From contig NC_070619.1 of NCBI RefSeq assembly GCF_027172205.1, positions 1,436,001 to 1,500,000 of the forward strand: DNA of 64,000 nucleotides, written 5' to 3'. The DNA comes from Podarcis raffonei. Its lineage: Eukaryota; Chordata; Lepidosauria; Squamata; Lacertidae. A program made the translations under genes and the position numbers. This document shows positions 34,801 through 43,943 of this stretch, piece by piece. The stretch's first letter is position 1, and each line of letters starts with the position of its first letter. Below the pieces are notes generated by a model that ran no database searches, was not told where the DNA came from, and was given only the letters and a program-made list of their open reading frames with translations.

Positions 34801-35065
34801 TGGCCATGATGGCTGTGCTCTGTTTCTACAGATTATCTCTTTTTTAAAAAAAGCTTTTCCAAAATGCATGCCTTGTTTGTTTTCTCCCGCTCTCGCCGCC
34901 TCTCTCACCTTGGTGCCTCCCACACTGATGATTCGGTAGACGTTGCGTGTGGCATCGTAGAAGTAGGAGACGGTCAGTGCGTGCTTGCTGGTGGGGATCC
35001 AGTTCCTCTTGGTGGCCGGGTCGATCTGGAAGATGTGAGCCCTGGTGCTGAAGATCGGCTGCTCC
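21523..35065 (-). CDS. HOMER3: HOMER3, Homer scaffold protein 3, eight coding exons (first coding exon not found)
   Basis: In transcript order the exons are 35065-34909, 34436-34305, 33794-33687, 32915-32794, 32534-32378, 25801-25694, 23006-22926 and 21711-21523. They join in phase into about 350 residues ending in TGA. The N-terminal EVH1 domain is clear: [16 protein letters not shown], the ligand-pocket tryptophan in [22 protein letters not shown], and [21 protein letters not shown] linker and a long coiled coil with a C-terminal leucine zipper ([19 protein letters not shown]) follow. EVH1 binds PPxxF-type ligands such as group I mGluRs, IP3 receptors and Shank; the coiled coil tetramerises the protein. 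It is called HOMER3 rather than HOMER1 or 2 because of KLFRSQSAD and [13 protein letters not shown], and because of its DDX49 neighbour. The human protein has 361 residues, so only a few N-terminal residues are missing. They would come from a tiny first exon farther right. Confidence 0.95.
22037..22356 (+). repeat. Sauria-type SINE, 5' truncated
   Basis: B-box ggcggttcaaatccctgcga, then cagcgggaaggtaaacggcg, ending in a (ccttta) tail. In a HOMER3 intron. Confidence 0.8.
22368..22745 (+). mobile_element. L2-like LINE 3' end
   Basis: Encodes [36 protein letters not shown] and [20 protein letters not shown], then the tail ctggggcaacccagtcag. Confidence 0.8.
22926..23006 (-). CDS. HOMER3: HOMER3 exon, coiled coil (27 codons)
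   Basis: Acceptor ttaaatgaccag after a T-run, donor gtaatg; 27 codons [11 protein letters not shown] to DTRQKVQ. Length and ends agree with the matching human exon segment (EIQTLKSQTGG to TQQKVQ). Confidence 0.88.
23136..23210. repeat. foldback repeat with perfect 20-bp arms
   Basis: aatcctgggaactgtagttt at 23136-23155 and its exact reverse complement at 23191-23210, with a 35-base loop. Confidence 0.85.
23265..23610 (+). mobile_element. chimeric retroposon: GGACATCC unit joined to L2 3' tail
   Basis: The unit around gcttttccttagaatgtccc runs into ccaagccaaggagataagta and then the L2 tail. After a (gtt)n run the unit's end appears again (aataggacatcc). The junction is shared with copies at 40263-40925 and 50080-50420. 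Confidence 0.55.
23688..23925. mobile_element. pogo/Tigger-like MITE, CpG-rich subtype, 238 bp
   Basis: Ends cagtggacgctcagg and cccgaggtatgactg, flanked by TA. Interior tgcgcatgcgcaactgc and acttccgggtttc. Confidence 0.75.
24224..24310 (+). repeat. DNA-transposon end (cagtgcttttttttctag)
   Basis: Begins gccagtgcttttttttctag; relative of 20298-20443. Confidence 0.45.
24311..25200. other. HOMER3 intron, no recognised repeat
   Basis: G/C runs and pyrimidine tracts; no exon seen. Confidence 0.4.
25225..25539 (+). mobile_element. 5'-truncated L1-like LINE, 315 bp, perfect 16-bp TSD
   Basis: gagtaaggtaccaaga at 25209-25224 and 25540-25555. The 3' end reads ggaaaactcaataaaaatta, then an A-rich tail. 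Antisense to HOMER3. Confidence 0.85.
25694..25801 (-). CDS. HOMER3: HOMER3 exon, coiled coil (VAELEAQRG)
   Basis: Acceptor ttcctcag, donor gtgagg; 36 codons, [15 protein letters not shown] to [10 protein letters not shown], acidic and helical. The intron before it (25802-32377) is the largest within the coding part. Confidence 0.92.
26090..26650 (-). repeat. antisense LINE-like fragment
   Basis: Shares the block ccatttttgtgcatagagaa with 1620-1640 and 26960-27500; includes a C-run of about 19. Confidence 0.5.
26800..26890. repeat. ctacaactcccat foldback fragment
   Basis: ggactacaactcccatcagc, then gggagatgtagttcagcaac in inverted orientation. Confidence 0.5.
26960..27500 (-). repeat. antisense LINE-like fragment
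   Basis: ccttcatttctgtgcacaga matches the block at 26470-26500. Confidence 0.5.
27560..27790. repeat. fragments of the unassigned LINE/SINE family and of a tRNA-SINE tail
   Basis: ggcagagcacagccatcatg matches the family at 48640. tattgagctagatggggccg is the tail of another squamate SINE. Confidence 0.45.
27800..29200. other. HOMER3 intron, mostly unrecognised
   Basis: A (ctc)n run at 27878-27902 and a piece of the gaacaggatgctgggct family at 28390-28500. The rest is unrecognised. Confidence 0.4.
29202..29223. repeat. (CA)n microsatellite
   Basis: Eleven CA units. Confidence 0.9.
29459..29870 (+). repeat. tRNA-headed SINE pieces (second squamate type)
   Basis: gggctgtagctcagtggcag at 29461. 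A second piece at about 29707-29865 has ggttcaatccccccctggca and gagctagatggacagg. Confidence 0.6.
29895..30030 (-). repeat. tRNA-SINE with CR1-type tail, antisense
   Basis: gtccaaccccctgcaaggca, then B-box gggaatcgaacctgca and ctctaaccaacggagctat. Confidence 0.8.
30802..30955 (-). repeat. tRNA-SINE with CR1-type tail, antisense
   Basis: gaatcatagaatggcagaat through ggggctcgaacccacaaccc. Confidence 0.85.
30960..31380. other. HOMER3 intron, unrecognised
   Basis: No repeat or exon recognised except L2-like sequence near the right end. Confidence 0.35.
31385..31778 (+). mobile_element. L2-like LINE 3' end
   Basis: The most canonical copy in the window: tttaaagccctaaatggcct, gaggtccatctccgagggcc, and the tail ggctggggcaacccagcc. 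Confidence 0.85.
31779..31849. repeat. (ATT)n then (ACT)n microsatellite at an L2 tail
   Basis: About 14 ATT and 9 ACT units directly after the L2 3' end. Confidence 0.9.
31902..32010 (-). repeat. tRNA-SINE/CR1 tail, antisense
   Basis: cacagaactgtagagttgga, then gggctcgaaccacgaacc. Confidence 0.75.
32378..32534 (-). CDS. HOMER3: HOMER3 exon, start of coiled coil
   Basis: Acceptor ttcccag, donor gtgagg; 52 codons, [20 protein letters not shown] through [19 protein letters not shown]. Confidence 0.94.
32574..32705 (-). repeat. tRNA-SINE with CR1-type tail, antisense, between two HOMER3 exons
   Basis: ccacagagttggaagggacc to agctcaaacccacgacc. Sits in the 259-base intron 32535-32793. Confidence 0.8.
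32794..32915 (-). CDS. HOMER3: HOMER3 exon, linker (KLFRSQSAD)
   Basis: Acceptor ccccacag, donor gtgagg. Encodes [24 protein letters not shown] and [20 protein letters not shown] is the HOMER3-specific linker motif. Confidence 0.93.
32916..33686. other. HOMER3 intron, no recognised repeat
   Basis: Nothing recognised. Confidence 0.4.
33687..33794 (-). CDS. HOMER3: HOMER3 exon, end of EVH1 and start of linker
   Basis: Acceptor gcgtag, donor gtaagc; 36 codons, [20 protein letters not shown] then a Ser/Thr-rich linker. Confidence 0.94.
33795..34304. other. HOMER3 intron, no recognised repeat
   Basis: Nothing recognised. Confidence 0.4.
34305..34436 (-). CDS. HOMER3: HOMER3 exon, second part of EVH1
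   Basis: Acceptor ccaaag, donor gtaaga; 44 codons from [13 protein letters not shown] to [10 protein letters not shown]. Confidence 0.95.
34540..34650 (+). mobile_element. Bov-B (RTE) LINE 3' end
   Basis: ggtcacgaagaggcggacac followed by gactaaacgactaaacaaca is the diagnostic Bov-B 3' terminus. In a HOMER3 intron, antisense to the gene. Confidence 0.75.
34655..34845 (+). repeat. unassigned LINE/SINE family fragment
   Basis: ggaactccctgccacagtga and catgatggctgtgctctgtt match, inverted, the family at 48155-48790. Confidence 0.55.
34909..35065 (-). CDS. HOMER3: HOMER3 exon, first part of EVH1
   Basis: Acceptor ctttgcag, donor gtgaga. One base completes a codon, then 52 codons from [16 protein letters not shown] to IISVGGTK. 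The previous exon must therefore end with two bases of a codon. Confidence 0.95.
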
Positions 35066-36380
35066 CTGCAAAGGAGGGCGGGAGCAGAAGGGGGTGCTGA
35101 GCAGCAGCTGAGATTGACAGCCAGCAATTGCTCCCCCACCCACCCAGCCCACCTCATGTGCTCTCCTGCTTGGTGCCAGGCTATATCTGAGAGACCTTAT
35201 TCCCTGCAATGAACCTGCCTGGGCTGTGAGGTCTCGGGGCAGAGGGTCCTCTCTTGGTACCACCACCCTCTCTGCAGGACGGTGGCTTCTTGGTTGCTCC
35301 CAGACAGCTTGGGAACTCTCCGTTCCTAGAGAAATTAGACCGGCTCCCTTTTTGTCACTCACCTTTGGTCCCTTTCCCCAATAACGAAGCTAAGTTTCTA
35401 GTCCTCATTCTTCTGAATCAAAGGCTATAGGGAGATAGGAATCGGAGGGTTGATCTCCCAGCTCTAATGATTCAGCTATACCCACTCCCTGGAAACTGAA
35501 GCCCCTGCCCCCTCCCCACCAAGCAACGATCGATTTATGGCAGCTCAAAGCTCAAAATCAAAAGAGGGATTTCAAAGTCTTGGCCTTTGTTAGTTCAAAT
35601 GTTAACACAGAGAGACTTGGGAGCAGAGCGCGGAGATTAAGGCAAGGCTGTTACCTAATTGTTGACATTGGTTAATTCTGACCGAAGCAGATGGTTAGGT
35701 GACAAGTGGGGGTTGGGAGAGGGGTCTGAGGACGGTCATCAACCCTCAGGGTAGTCCTTTCTGTCCCTGGGCGAAATTCCCAGTTTGGCTGGGGTCTGGC
35801 GGGCGATTCATTTCCTAGCGATGGAAAATGACGGCTGTTAATTGACACACAAAACACAGGAGAGAAAGAGACCGAGGCAGAAAGCAATATTGCTGAGCAA
35901 GAGCCGGCCAGAGGTTTTCTGAGCTGTTAATCTGTAATGATTTTGGGCCACTTAGGAAGAAGCGGGAAGGAGAGACAGACAGACACAGAGAGAATCAATC
36001 TTTGCAATCCCTGTATACTGGGCTCCCGTGTCTCAGGGAGATTTAGATTTCCTGACACCTAGAGAGGAGAATGCATCAAGAGTTAGCGACACAAACAAAT
36101 GTTGCATCTCTGCTTCCTTTGCTGCATGTATTTTTTTATAAAATGGTAGGTGATGATGATGATGATGGTTCTTAATTGAATTTGCATGCAGCCCTTCATC
36201 CGCAGATCTCAGGGCTGTTCACAACATAAAAATACAATAGAAAACAACAGTAGTTGAAAGTCTGCTGAGAGGCTTGGTGCGGGCAGCAGACCTGGTCCCT
36301 TGCAGCCTGCCACAGCAAAGCACATTCGGGAATCAGAGGAGCAGAGAAGCACAGATTAAAAACAAACCAACTCAAGATGA
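35066..36380. other. presumed HOMER3 5' intron, unique sequence
   Basis: 35570-36060 has no recognised repeat and contains AT-rich homeodomain-like words (gttaattgac, ctaattgttgac). Candidate conserved non-coding sequence. Confidence 0.35.
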
Positions 36381-36382
36381 TA

Positions 36383-36586
36383 CAGTGGTGCCTCGTGTTA
36401 CGGACGGGATCCGTAGCGTGAAATGCCTGCAACTCGAAGCGCTGCGTCTGCGCAGGCGCACGGCGCGATTTGGCGCTTCTGCACATGCGTGAGCAGCAAA
36501 ACCTGGAAGCAACCCGTTCTGGTACTTCCGCAGGATGTAAGGCGAAAAGACACAACATGAAGCGGATGCAACACAAGGTATGACTG
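36383..36586. mobile_element. pogo/Tigger-like MITE, CpG-rich subtype
   Basis: Ends cagtggtgcctcgtgtta and acacaaggtatgactg with TA flanks. Confidence 0.75.
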
Positions 36587-36769
36587 TACAATGGAACCAT
36601 CGTTTTCAAGACAACCCTGTCACAAGCCTGGCAAATCTGAAGTAAACTTGATAACGCTGGTATCTTTTAGTTGGACTTTGTGATTTTAGTTTACAGAAAA
36701 GGTGAGTATGAGTTAATGAAATTATGCATGACATGGAGAAAGTGGACAGAGGAAAGTTTTTCTCCCTCT

Positions 36770-37115
36770 GAACATGAGAACTTGTGAACATCCAAGGAAG
36801 ATTCTGAACAGGTAAAAGTCCTTCTCCACACAGCACATAGTTAACTGCGGAACTCCCTCCCACAGGAGATGGCTTCAGAAGAGGATAACACACATCCATG
36901 GAGGAGGAGACAACTATTGATGGCCACTAGCCAAGATGGCTTTGCTCTGCCTCCACAGTCTTTTGAATACCAGTCGCTGGGAGTCACAGGAGGGGAGAGG
37001 GCTTGTGTTCAAATCCTGCTTGCTGGTTTCCCACAGGCAACAATTTGGCCACTGTAAGAAGAAGATGCTGTACTAGCTGGGCTGCTGGCCCGATCTAGCA
37101 GAGCTCCTCCTATGC
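36770..37115 (+). repeat. unassigned LINE/SINE family, longer copy
   Basis: ggaactccctcccacaggag, gatggctttgctctgcctcc and tactagctgggctgctggcc. Confidence 0.6.
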
Positions 37116-37533
37116 TTTTATTTTAGCCCACTCATTCTCCGTGCCACTTTCAAAGTTTCGTTTGTCATCTTTTAATTTGCACCTGCCGTTCTAACTGCTC
37201 TCTCTGGCTTTAAATATATTATAAAACGGAATGAAGAAATATTTACCAAGGAGGAGACACACACATACCCAGCTGGGATGGTTCCCTTCGCTCTTCTTCA
37301 CAATACCTCACTGAGCAGGAGCAGTCTATCTGAGGAGTGTGGGCTTTGAATTTCAGCAGCTATTCTTAAATCACCCTCATAACCCCCTAGCCCAGCTCTT
37401 GAGGCAGGTTCCTGGCAAGGAGATGCATCTGTCCAGAGAAATCACACGATTTATTGTCATAACCTGGTCTTTGCTTTGAGGCGGCTCCCAGGCTTGTGGT
37501 CCGAAATTGCACCTTTGGGTCATGAACTTACGC

Positions 37534-37660
37534 CAGTGGTTCTCAAACTTGTTTCTCTGGGCCACACTTTGAGAATAAAAATTTGCGTGCCCCACACTGA
37601 TTTTTGTTGTTGACAAGAAGCATCTTGAAAAACAAAAAGAAACCATTCCTAGCAGTGCTT
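37534..37660. repeat. hAT end fragment (cagtggttctcaaactt)
   Basis: Typical hAT-Charlie-type terminus; the other end is not identified. Confidence 0.4.
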
Positions 37661-37965
37661 GGTTTATAATACAAACGCTACTGCTTTATAATATGATCAC
37701 AGGACACCCAGAAGGTATTAAACAGTGCAGCTACAAAAGGGCACAAATCATTTCCTCATTTCCTCACAACCTCACAATGCATATGATAGCAGCGTCGCAC
37801 AACAAATGTTAACTGACCTGTGGGCAGGGCTCTAGAACTGAAAACAGAGATGATAGATGCACCTTTGCGATCCATGAAAATCTTCCAATAAAAACAATTA
37901 TATATATATAAATGGATGGTATTTCTTCTTCTTCTTTGTATATTATTTTACTCTGTGCGCTTGTA

Positions 37966-38316
37966 AAGGTAAAGGTAAAGGGACCCTGACCATTAGGTCC
38001 AGTCGTGGCCGACTCTGGGGTTGCGGCGCTCATCTCGCTTTATTGGCCGAGGGAGCCAATGTACAGCTTCCGGGTCATGTGGCCAGCATGACTAAGCCAC
38101 TTCTGGCAAACCAGAGCAGCGCACGGAAACGCCGCTTACCTTCCCGCCGGAGCAGTACTTATTTATCTACTTGCACTTTGACGTGCTTTCGAACTGCTAG
38201 GTTGGCAGGAGCAGGGACCGAGCAATGGGAGCTCACCCCGTCATTGCGGGGATTCGAACCGCCGACCTTCTGATCGGCAAGTCCTAGGCTCTGTGGTTTA
38301 ACCCACAGCGCCACCC
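37966..38316 (-). repeat. Sauria-type SINE, full length, perfect 9-bp TSD
   Basis: gcgcttgta at 37957-37965 and 38317-38325. Antisense: starts with the aggtaaaggtaaagg tail and ends in the tRNA-like head with the B-box complement gggattcgaaccgcc. Confidence 0.9.
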
Positions 38317-38389
38317 GCGCTTGTAATTATGTACTTTTCATTTTTCAGTAAAGAAAATATACAAAAAGTAGGTATACAAACTCAGAGGC

Positions 38390-38679
38390 ATGAGCTTGCT
38401 TCTGTTGGGTAATCTCTGGGTAGTGGCTCCCTGGTTGTGGAAAGCTCTCCCCAGAGAGGTCAACCTCTGGCACCTTCATTCTATATTTTTAGGCACCAGG
38501 CAAAACCGTTCCTCTTCAACCAGGCCTTTGGGTGATTAATATCCTTCTGTGGGAAGGGGGTTATTATGGTCTTGTTGTTTTGGTTCAATTATTTTCTTGT
38601 GTTTTATCTTGTATTTTCTTCTGTGAACCACTCTGAGATCTTTTGATGAAGGCTGGTAGTAGTAGAAGCAGTAATAATA

Positions 38680-38726
<47 letters not shown>

Positions 38727-38745
38727 CAACAACAACAACAACATT
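38390..38745 (+). mobile_element. second L2/CR1-group LINE 3' end with (AAT)/(AAC) run
   Basis: gtggctccctggttgtggaa, ggcaccaggcaaaaccgttc and gaaccactctgagatctttt, then microsatellite 38670-38745. Confidence 0.65.
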
Positions 38746-39395
38746 ATAGTGAGTCTAATTTGAGACAAACTCATTTCCTCATCAACACAAACAGCCTTGC
38801 TGTTTTCTGATCTTTCATATTTGTTCTCAGTATCGCTAGATGCTCTCTTATTTTGAAAAGATTCTGACCCACATTCTGCAAATAAATAAAAATATATTTT
38901 GATACTAAACTATACTACCCTGAAATGCTTAGATGTTTCTCTGATCATCCTGGGATCTTCCCGCCACACTTGCCACCCTCTCCTGGCGCACCACACCCCC
39001 GGAGGCAGGGTTTGGGGGTCCCAAGCGGCAGGGACTGATCTGCCGACTGTGTGACTCCCACACCGACTTCCATGACAGGCGCACATTCCAGCAAGCCATG
39101 TCCCCCGCCCACCCCCAGTCTGTAGGCTGCCTTTTCCTCTCTTTCATTCTTTGGCTTGCTTACAGATGCTTCCGGCTGCAGGCAATGGCTCTTGCTCCGC
39201 TGCCAGAGGCGACCTCCCTCGGCTGATTTCTTTATGCAAGGCTGATCTTTAAAAAAGGAGGGGAAGGCAAAGAGGAACAGCCCAGCCTGGTCAGTTGGCA
39301 ACCCCATCTGGGAACCAAAACAAGGCCAAAGGAAGGAAGCCGGGGTGGTTGGGGGTTCCACATCTAATGCACAAAAGGCTTCCTCCATATCCTGC
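38746..39395. other. intronic or intergenic, no recognised repeat
   Basis: Nothing recognised. Confidence 0.4.
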
Positions 39396-39397
39396 AA

Positions 39398-39533
39398 CAT
39401 TTCTCTGATGAAAATAGGGACATCCTATTTAGCGGTGGTAGTAGTAGTAGTAGTAGTGTTATATCCTGCCCATCTGACTGGGTTGCCCCAGCCACTCTGA
39501 GCGGCTTACAAGATACTGTATACAGAAACAGAA
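39398..39533 (-). mobile_element. L2 tail with adjoining GGACATCC unit, antisense
   Basis: acatttctctgatgaaaata, ggacatcc, (gta)n, then gggttgccccagccactctg. Confidence 0.6.
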
Positions 39534-39535
39534 TA

Positions 39536-39726
39536 CAGTCATACCTCGGGTTAAATACACTTCAGGTTGAGCATTTTCAGGTTGTGTTCCGCAGCGACCC
39601 AGAAGTAATGGAACGGGTTACTTCCGGGTTTCGCCACTCGCGCATGTGCAGATGCTCAAAATGACGTCACACACAGAAGCCGTGAATCACGGCACGCGCA
39701 GACGTTCACATCTAGAGGTACCACTG
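39536..39726. mobile_element. pogo/Tigger-like MITE, CpG-rich subtype
   Basis: Ends cagtcatacctcgggtta and tagaggtaccactg with TA flanks; followed by (ATT)n at 39728-39772. Confidence 0.75.
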
Positions 39727-39728
39727 TA

Positions 39729-39774
<46 letters not shown>

Positions 39775-39776
<2 letters not shown>

Positions 39777-40262
39777 TAATACCCTGCCCATCTGGGCAGC
39801 TTCCAGCAAAATATTAAAATACAATAATTCATCAAATATTAAAAGCTTCCCTGAACAGGGCTGCCTTCAGATATCTTCTAAAAGTCTGGTAGTTGTTTTT
39901 TCCTTTGACATCTGATGGAAGGGCATTCCACAGGGCAGGCGCCACCACCGAGAAGGCCCTCTGTCTGGTTCCCTGTAACCTCACTTCTCTCAGGGAGGGA
40001 ACCGCCAGGAGGCCCTCAGCGCTGGACCTCAGTGACCGGGCTGAATGATGGGGATGGAGACACTCCTTCAGGTATACTGGGCCAAGGCCATTGAGGGCTT
40101 TAAAGGCCAGTATCAACACTTTGAACTGCACTCAGAAATGTACTGGGGGCCAACGTAGATCCTTTAGGATCGGTGTTATATGGTCATGGCAGCAGCTCCT
40201 AGCCACCAGTCTAGCTGCCACATTCTGGATTAGTTGTAGTTTCCAGGTCACCTTCAAAGGTA
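39775..40262 (-). mobile_element. L2-like LINE 3' end, antisense
   Basis: On the minus strand it encodes [20 protein letters not shown] and [12 protein letters not shown]. Continues upstream to ctgccacattctggattagt. Confidence 0.85.
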
Positions 40263-40925
40263 GCCCAACGTAGAGCACATAATAAGAGAACATAATAAAA
40301 CATTACACATTAAAAAACTTCCCTATGCACGGCTGCCTTCAGATGTTTTCTAAATGTTGTATAGTTGCTTATCTCCTTGGCTTGAGGGTTGCATAACACT
40401 CCAACATTTCTCTGATGAGAACAGCGAAATCCTAAGGAAAAGTGGGACATTCCAGGCAGTGGTGTCGCGGGGGGTGGTGGTGGTGGTGGTGATGCGCCCC
40501 GTGTCCCGTGTCTGGAGAGGTGACAAGAAGGCACACCGCGGGGTGCTCGCCCCGCCACCCCTGGGCGCAGCGGCACGATGGGTGCCGCATGGGGAGGATT
40601 CTCCGTTCGTGGCTGCAGCCGCAAGCAGAGGATCCCACCACCGTCCCTACGGTGTTCGAGCGGCACCAGCAGCAAACCGCTACATACAACGCATGCGCAG
40701 TGTCGCATGCACGCACTGTATGTAGCGATGCCACACAATGTGCCCTATGTAACGACGCCATGCATGTGTCATACGTAGCGGCGCAACACATGTGTAGCCA
40801 GTGGTTTGCCCCGCCCCGGGTGTCGGTTAGCCTTCATTCACGCCGATTCCAGGATCAAATCAGAAACCAGGACGGCTTCTGTAAATCCGAGGCTGTCCCT
40901 GGAAAATAGGGACACCTGGGGGGGG
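40263..40925 (-). mobile_element. chimeric retroposon (L2 tail plus GGACATCC unit), split by a transposon
   Basis: The L2 tail (40300-40370) joins at cttatctccttggcttgagg to the unit (40395-40456), which resumes at 40846 after the insertion at 40457-40845. Confidence 0.55.
40457..40845. mobile_element. CpG-dense DNA transposon, 389 bp, perfect 8-bp TSD
   Basis: Duplication attccagg at 40449-40456 and 40846-40853. Ends cagtggtgtcgcg and cattcacgccg are only weak inverted repeats. Interior has (ggt)n and repeats of the acgcatgcgcagt type. Confidence 0.65.
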
Positions 40926-41189
40926 GGGCTGCTTCTTTCCCACAAACGTTCAGACTGGAAATGCAAACACTGCTGTAGGACTGGCCTGCACCTCCCATGT
41001 TGTTAAGCACAGAATCTGTGCGAGATTGCAGACCTGGGAAAACTTTTTTTCAGGATCATATCCCAAAATCACATGAGAGCATGGAACCCCAATTGGCTGC
41101 CATGCTCTCACAATTAAAAATGGGACGTCCCATTTTCCCCCCATGACAGTTGCAATGTAAAATATAGGAATATAGGTAGATGCCTTATA

Positions 41190-41407
41190 CTGTAGTACCT
41201 CAGGTTACAAACACTTCGGGTTACAGACTCCACTAACCCATAAATAGTACCTCGGGTTAAGAACTTTACCTCAGGATGAGAACAGAAATTGCGCAGCGGC
41301 AGCAGCAGGAGGCCCCATTAGTTAAAGTGGGACCTCAGGTTAAGAATGGTTTCAGGTTAAGAACGGACCTCTGGAACGAATTAAGTTTGTAACCAGAGGT
41401 ACCACTG
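41190..41407. mobile_element. pogo/Tigger-like MITE
   Basis: Ends ctgtagtacctcaggtta and accagaggtaccactg with TA flanks. Confidence 0.8.
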
Positions 41408-41460
41408 TACTTTATGCTTTATTATGTTTTCATAGATCTTGGAAGCCACCGAAAGTGGCT

Positions 41461-41553
41461 TGGATAATAATAACAACAGCAGCAGCAGCAGCAACAATAG
41501 CAATAGCAATAGCAATAACAATATTATTATCATCATCATCATCATTATTATAC
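41461..41553. repeat. compound trinucleotide and hexanucleotide microsatellite
   Basis: (aac/agc)n, (aatagc)n, (att)n and (atc)n in succession. Confidence 0.85.
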
Positions 41554-41559
41554 CATCTG

Positions 41560-42335
41560 AATTTGTCAATATTCAACATATTACCCTGCAAAAGAGCAAC
41601 AATCTGAAAGTGACCAGGAACAGACTTTGGACTTTCAAATTTCGGCAAGTCCAAAATTCCCCAGGCCCCCACCTCCCGTTCTGCATGCCTACTATGTCAC
41701 AGTTGCAGCACCCCACCCCCCACCCCCGACTCAGCGGTCAGACTCCCTCTGATCTGCCTCCAAAGCTTCATTAACTACGAACTCCAAAATCTGGGATCCT
41801 GTCAAATCTGGTGCCAAAGTTTTGCAGTCATTAGCCCCCATGTTTTGCAGGACCCCACAAATGTGGGGTTTTCGCCGCAAAACAACTGCAAAGCTTTGGC
41901 ACCAGTTTCGAGGCGATCCCATATTTTGAGGTTTGTGGTTAAGGCTGTCTGCCTCCAAAGTGGCCCTTGACAGAGGACAGAGCGGGACCAGTTAAGCAGG
42001 TGGACGTCACGCGAAGCGGCCACTGGGACTGCAGCTTTGCAGTCTCGACATGCTCAGCCCAGGACGTTCTTCGGAGCATGCCAGCAGCCTCTGGTTGCCT
42101 GGAGGCCATGGGAGAGCGCTTCACGCACGGCTGCGGAGGGCTTTGAAGAGGCACTTAGAAACCAGCCGGCCACCAGCAGGGCCTGGCGGGGAGAAAGGAG
42201 CGTCTCCGCATGTGAGCGGGTGTGCGTGTCCTGGGGCAGAGGGGCGTGCACACGCGTGCGTGCATGCGAGAGAGCATTCTCCTCCGCATGCCGGCTCCTC
42301 GGGACTCTTGAAGCGTGCAAGATTGGTGCTTGATT
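41560..42335. other. unique sequence, CpG-containing right half
   Basis: 42000-42330 has raised CpG content (gtgcacacgcgtgcgtgcat). No exon recognised. Confidence 0.35.
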
Positions 42336-42337
42336 GT

Positions 42338-42341
<4 letters not shown>

Positions 42342-42369
<28 letters not shown>
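42342..42369. repeat. (AG)n microsatellite
   Basis: About 13 units. Confidence 0.9.
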
Positions 42370-42373
<4 letters not shown>

Positions 42374-42674
42374 AGGATGCTGGGAGCATAGCAAAGAGAA
42401 ATGAATGGATCTCTTTTTAGATATAAAAGGAGCAGGACAAAGGACAGTGAGGAGATGGGAATGGCAGGGGGGACATGCTGATAAAAGCAGCCTCAGGGAG
42501 AGAGGAGGCATCACAGCGCAAAGGGGAACCGGTCGGAGCATGCAGGGCCACAGCGGTGAAGCTTTTGCTGCTGCGGGCCGCCTGGCCACAGTGGATGGAG
42601 CCAAGGGCCACAGGGTCCCCTTTCTCTGTTTGGCTGCCTACACACCACACATTCAAAGCATGCTTTCATCCCAA

Positions 42675-42765
42675 ACCGAGAATTCTGGGAGCTGTAGCAC
42701 ACGCCCCCAGGGCACCTTAGCTCCCAGCACCTTTAGAAAACTACAGTTCCCATGATTCCTTTTTG
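42675..42765. repeat. foldback of ctacagttcccatg type
   Basis: attctgggagctgtagcaca and aaactacagttcccatgatt form inverted arms. Confidence 0.55.
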
Positions 42766-42924
42766 GGGGGATAAATGTATGCTGTGCATGGGTTTCTGGC
42801 ACACCCTCTTTCTGCTGCCCCTTGCGCGTCTCTTCCTTGTCACATACACAAAAGGGGTGGCATATGGTTTTGGGGGTGCAGGTTGCTCACCCCCCCAATA
42901 AAAAGTAAACCCAGAGTTGATGCT

Positions 42925-43040
42925 GTTGCACCCAGGTCCTCTTTGCAGGCTTCCCATAGGGGCAACTGGTTGGCCACTTTGAGAACAGGACATTGGGCTA
43001 GACGGGCCACTGGCCTGATCCTGCCACAGGGGTCTTCTCA
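42925..43040 (+). repeat. unassigned LINE/SINE family fragment
   Basis: gcaactggttggccactttg and gggctagacgggccactggc. Confidence 0.6.
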
Positions 43041-43083
43041 CAACCTTGCTCCTGGGGAAGCGCTCCAGTGCAAAGCTGGGACA

Positions 43084-43215
43084 GAATCATAGAATTGGAG
43101 AGTTGGAAGGGACACTGAGGATCATCTAGCCCACCCCCTGCAATGCAGCTGTTCCCTATGGGGATTGAACCTGCAACCTTCGCATTACCATCAGCAACAT
43201 GCTCTAACCAGCGGA
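43084..43215 (-). repeat. tRNA-SINE with CR1-type tail, antisense
   Basis: agaatcatagaattggagag to ggggattgaacctgcaacct. Confidence 0.85.
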
Positions 43216-43261
43216 GACTCCTAATCTCACAGTTGTGCGTTTGAGCCCCACATTCAGCAAA

Positions 43262-43340
43262 AGATTTCTGCAATGCAGTGGGTTGGACTAGATGGCCCTC
43301 AGGACCCCTTCCAACGCTACAATTCTATGCTTCTATGGCA
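43262..43340 (+). repeat. CR1 3' tail
   Basis: tgggttggactagatggccc and acgctacaattctatgcttc. Confidence 0.7.
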
Positions 43341-43497
43341 ATGCACCCAGCCTTCCCTTTTCCACGGTAACTTTCAAGCCTGGTTAAAAATAGCCTCCGA
43401 ACACTCTCAGGTCAGGCCAGCCGCCTCTCCTTCTCCCTGTTTTCTTCTCTGAGCTCAGAGGCTTCGCAGCAGTAGATGCTGACAATGCCTGACTTTG

Positions 43498-43499
43498 CT

Positions 43500-43551
<52 letters not shown>
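43498..43551. repeat. (CT)n(GT)n microsatellite
   Basis: About 21 CT units then GT. Confidence 0.9.
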
Positions 43552-43553
<2 letters not shown>

Positions 43554-43943
43554 AGGGGGGGGGCTGAGAAATTTCCACCCTGCCACATGGAAATAAATGC
43601 CATTTGCAGAGAAATATCCACTGCACAGCTACTCCACAGGCAAATTTTCCCTTGTCCTGGTTCCCTCAGGTTTTTCAAAGCGACTATTTTAAAAACAGGA
43701 ATGGATAAAAAAAGGAAGAGATGAAAGAGTGGAGGAGGTAGAGAAAGGACTACAGCAACCTCTGCCATCCAGCCATGTGTGTAACTGCATCTCTTCCTGT
43801 CCACACTCCCCCCCCCCTTCATTAACTCTGCCTCTCTCCTGGCTGCCTTCCCCCAGACATCAGCAGCTGCCAGGCCAAATCCCTTTCCTCACCCAAGGCC
43901 CATCTGCACGCCTTGGTTTCGTATCCTGGCCTTCCTCCGATGA

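Noticed and set aside
43498-43551. CRISPR-like or other regular array
   Set aside because: Only simple dinucleotide repeats; no spaced direct repeats anywhere in the window.
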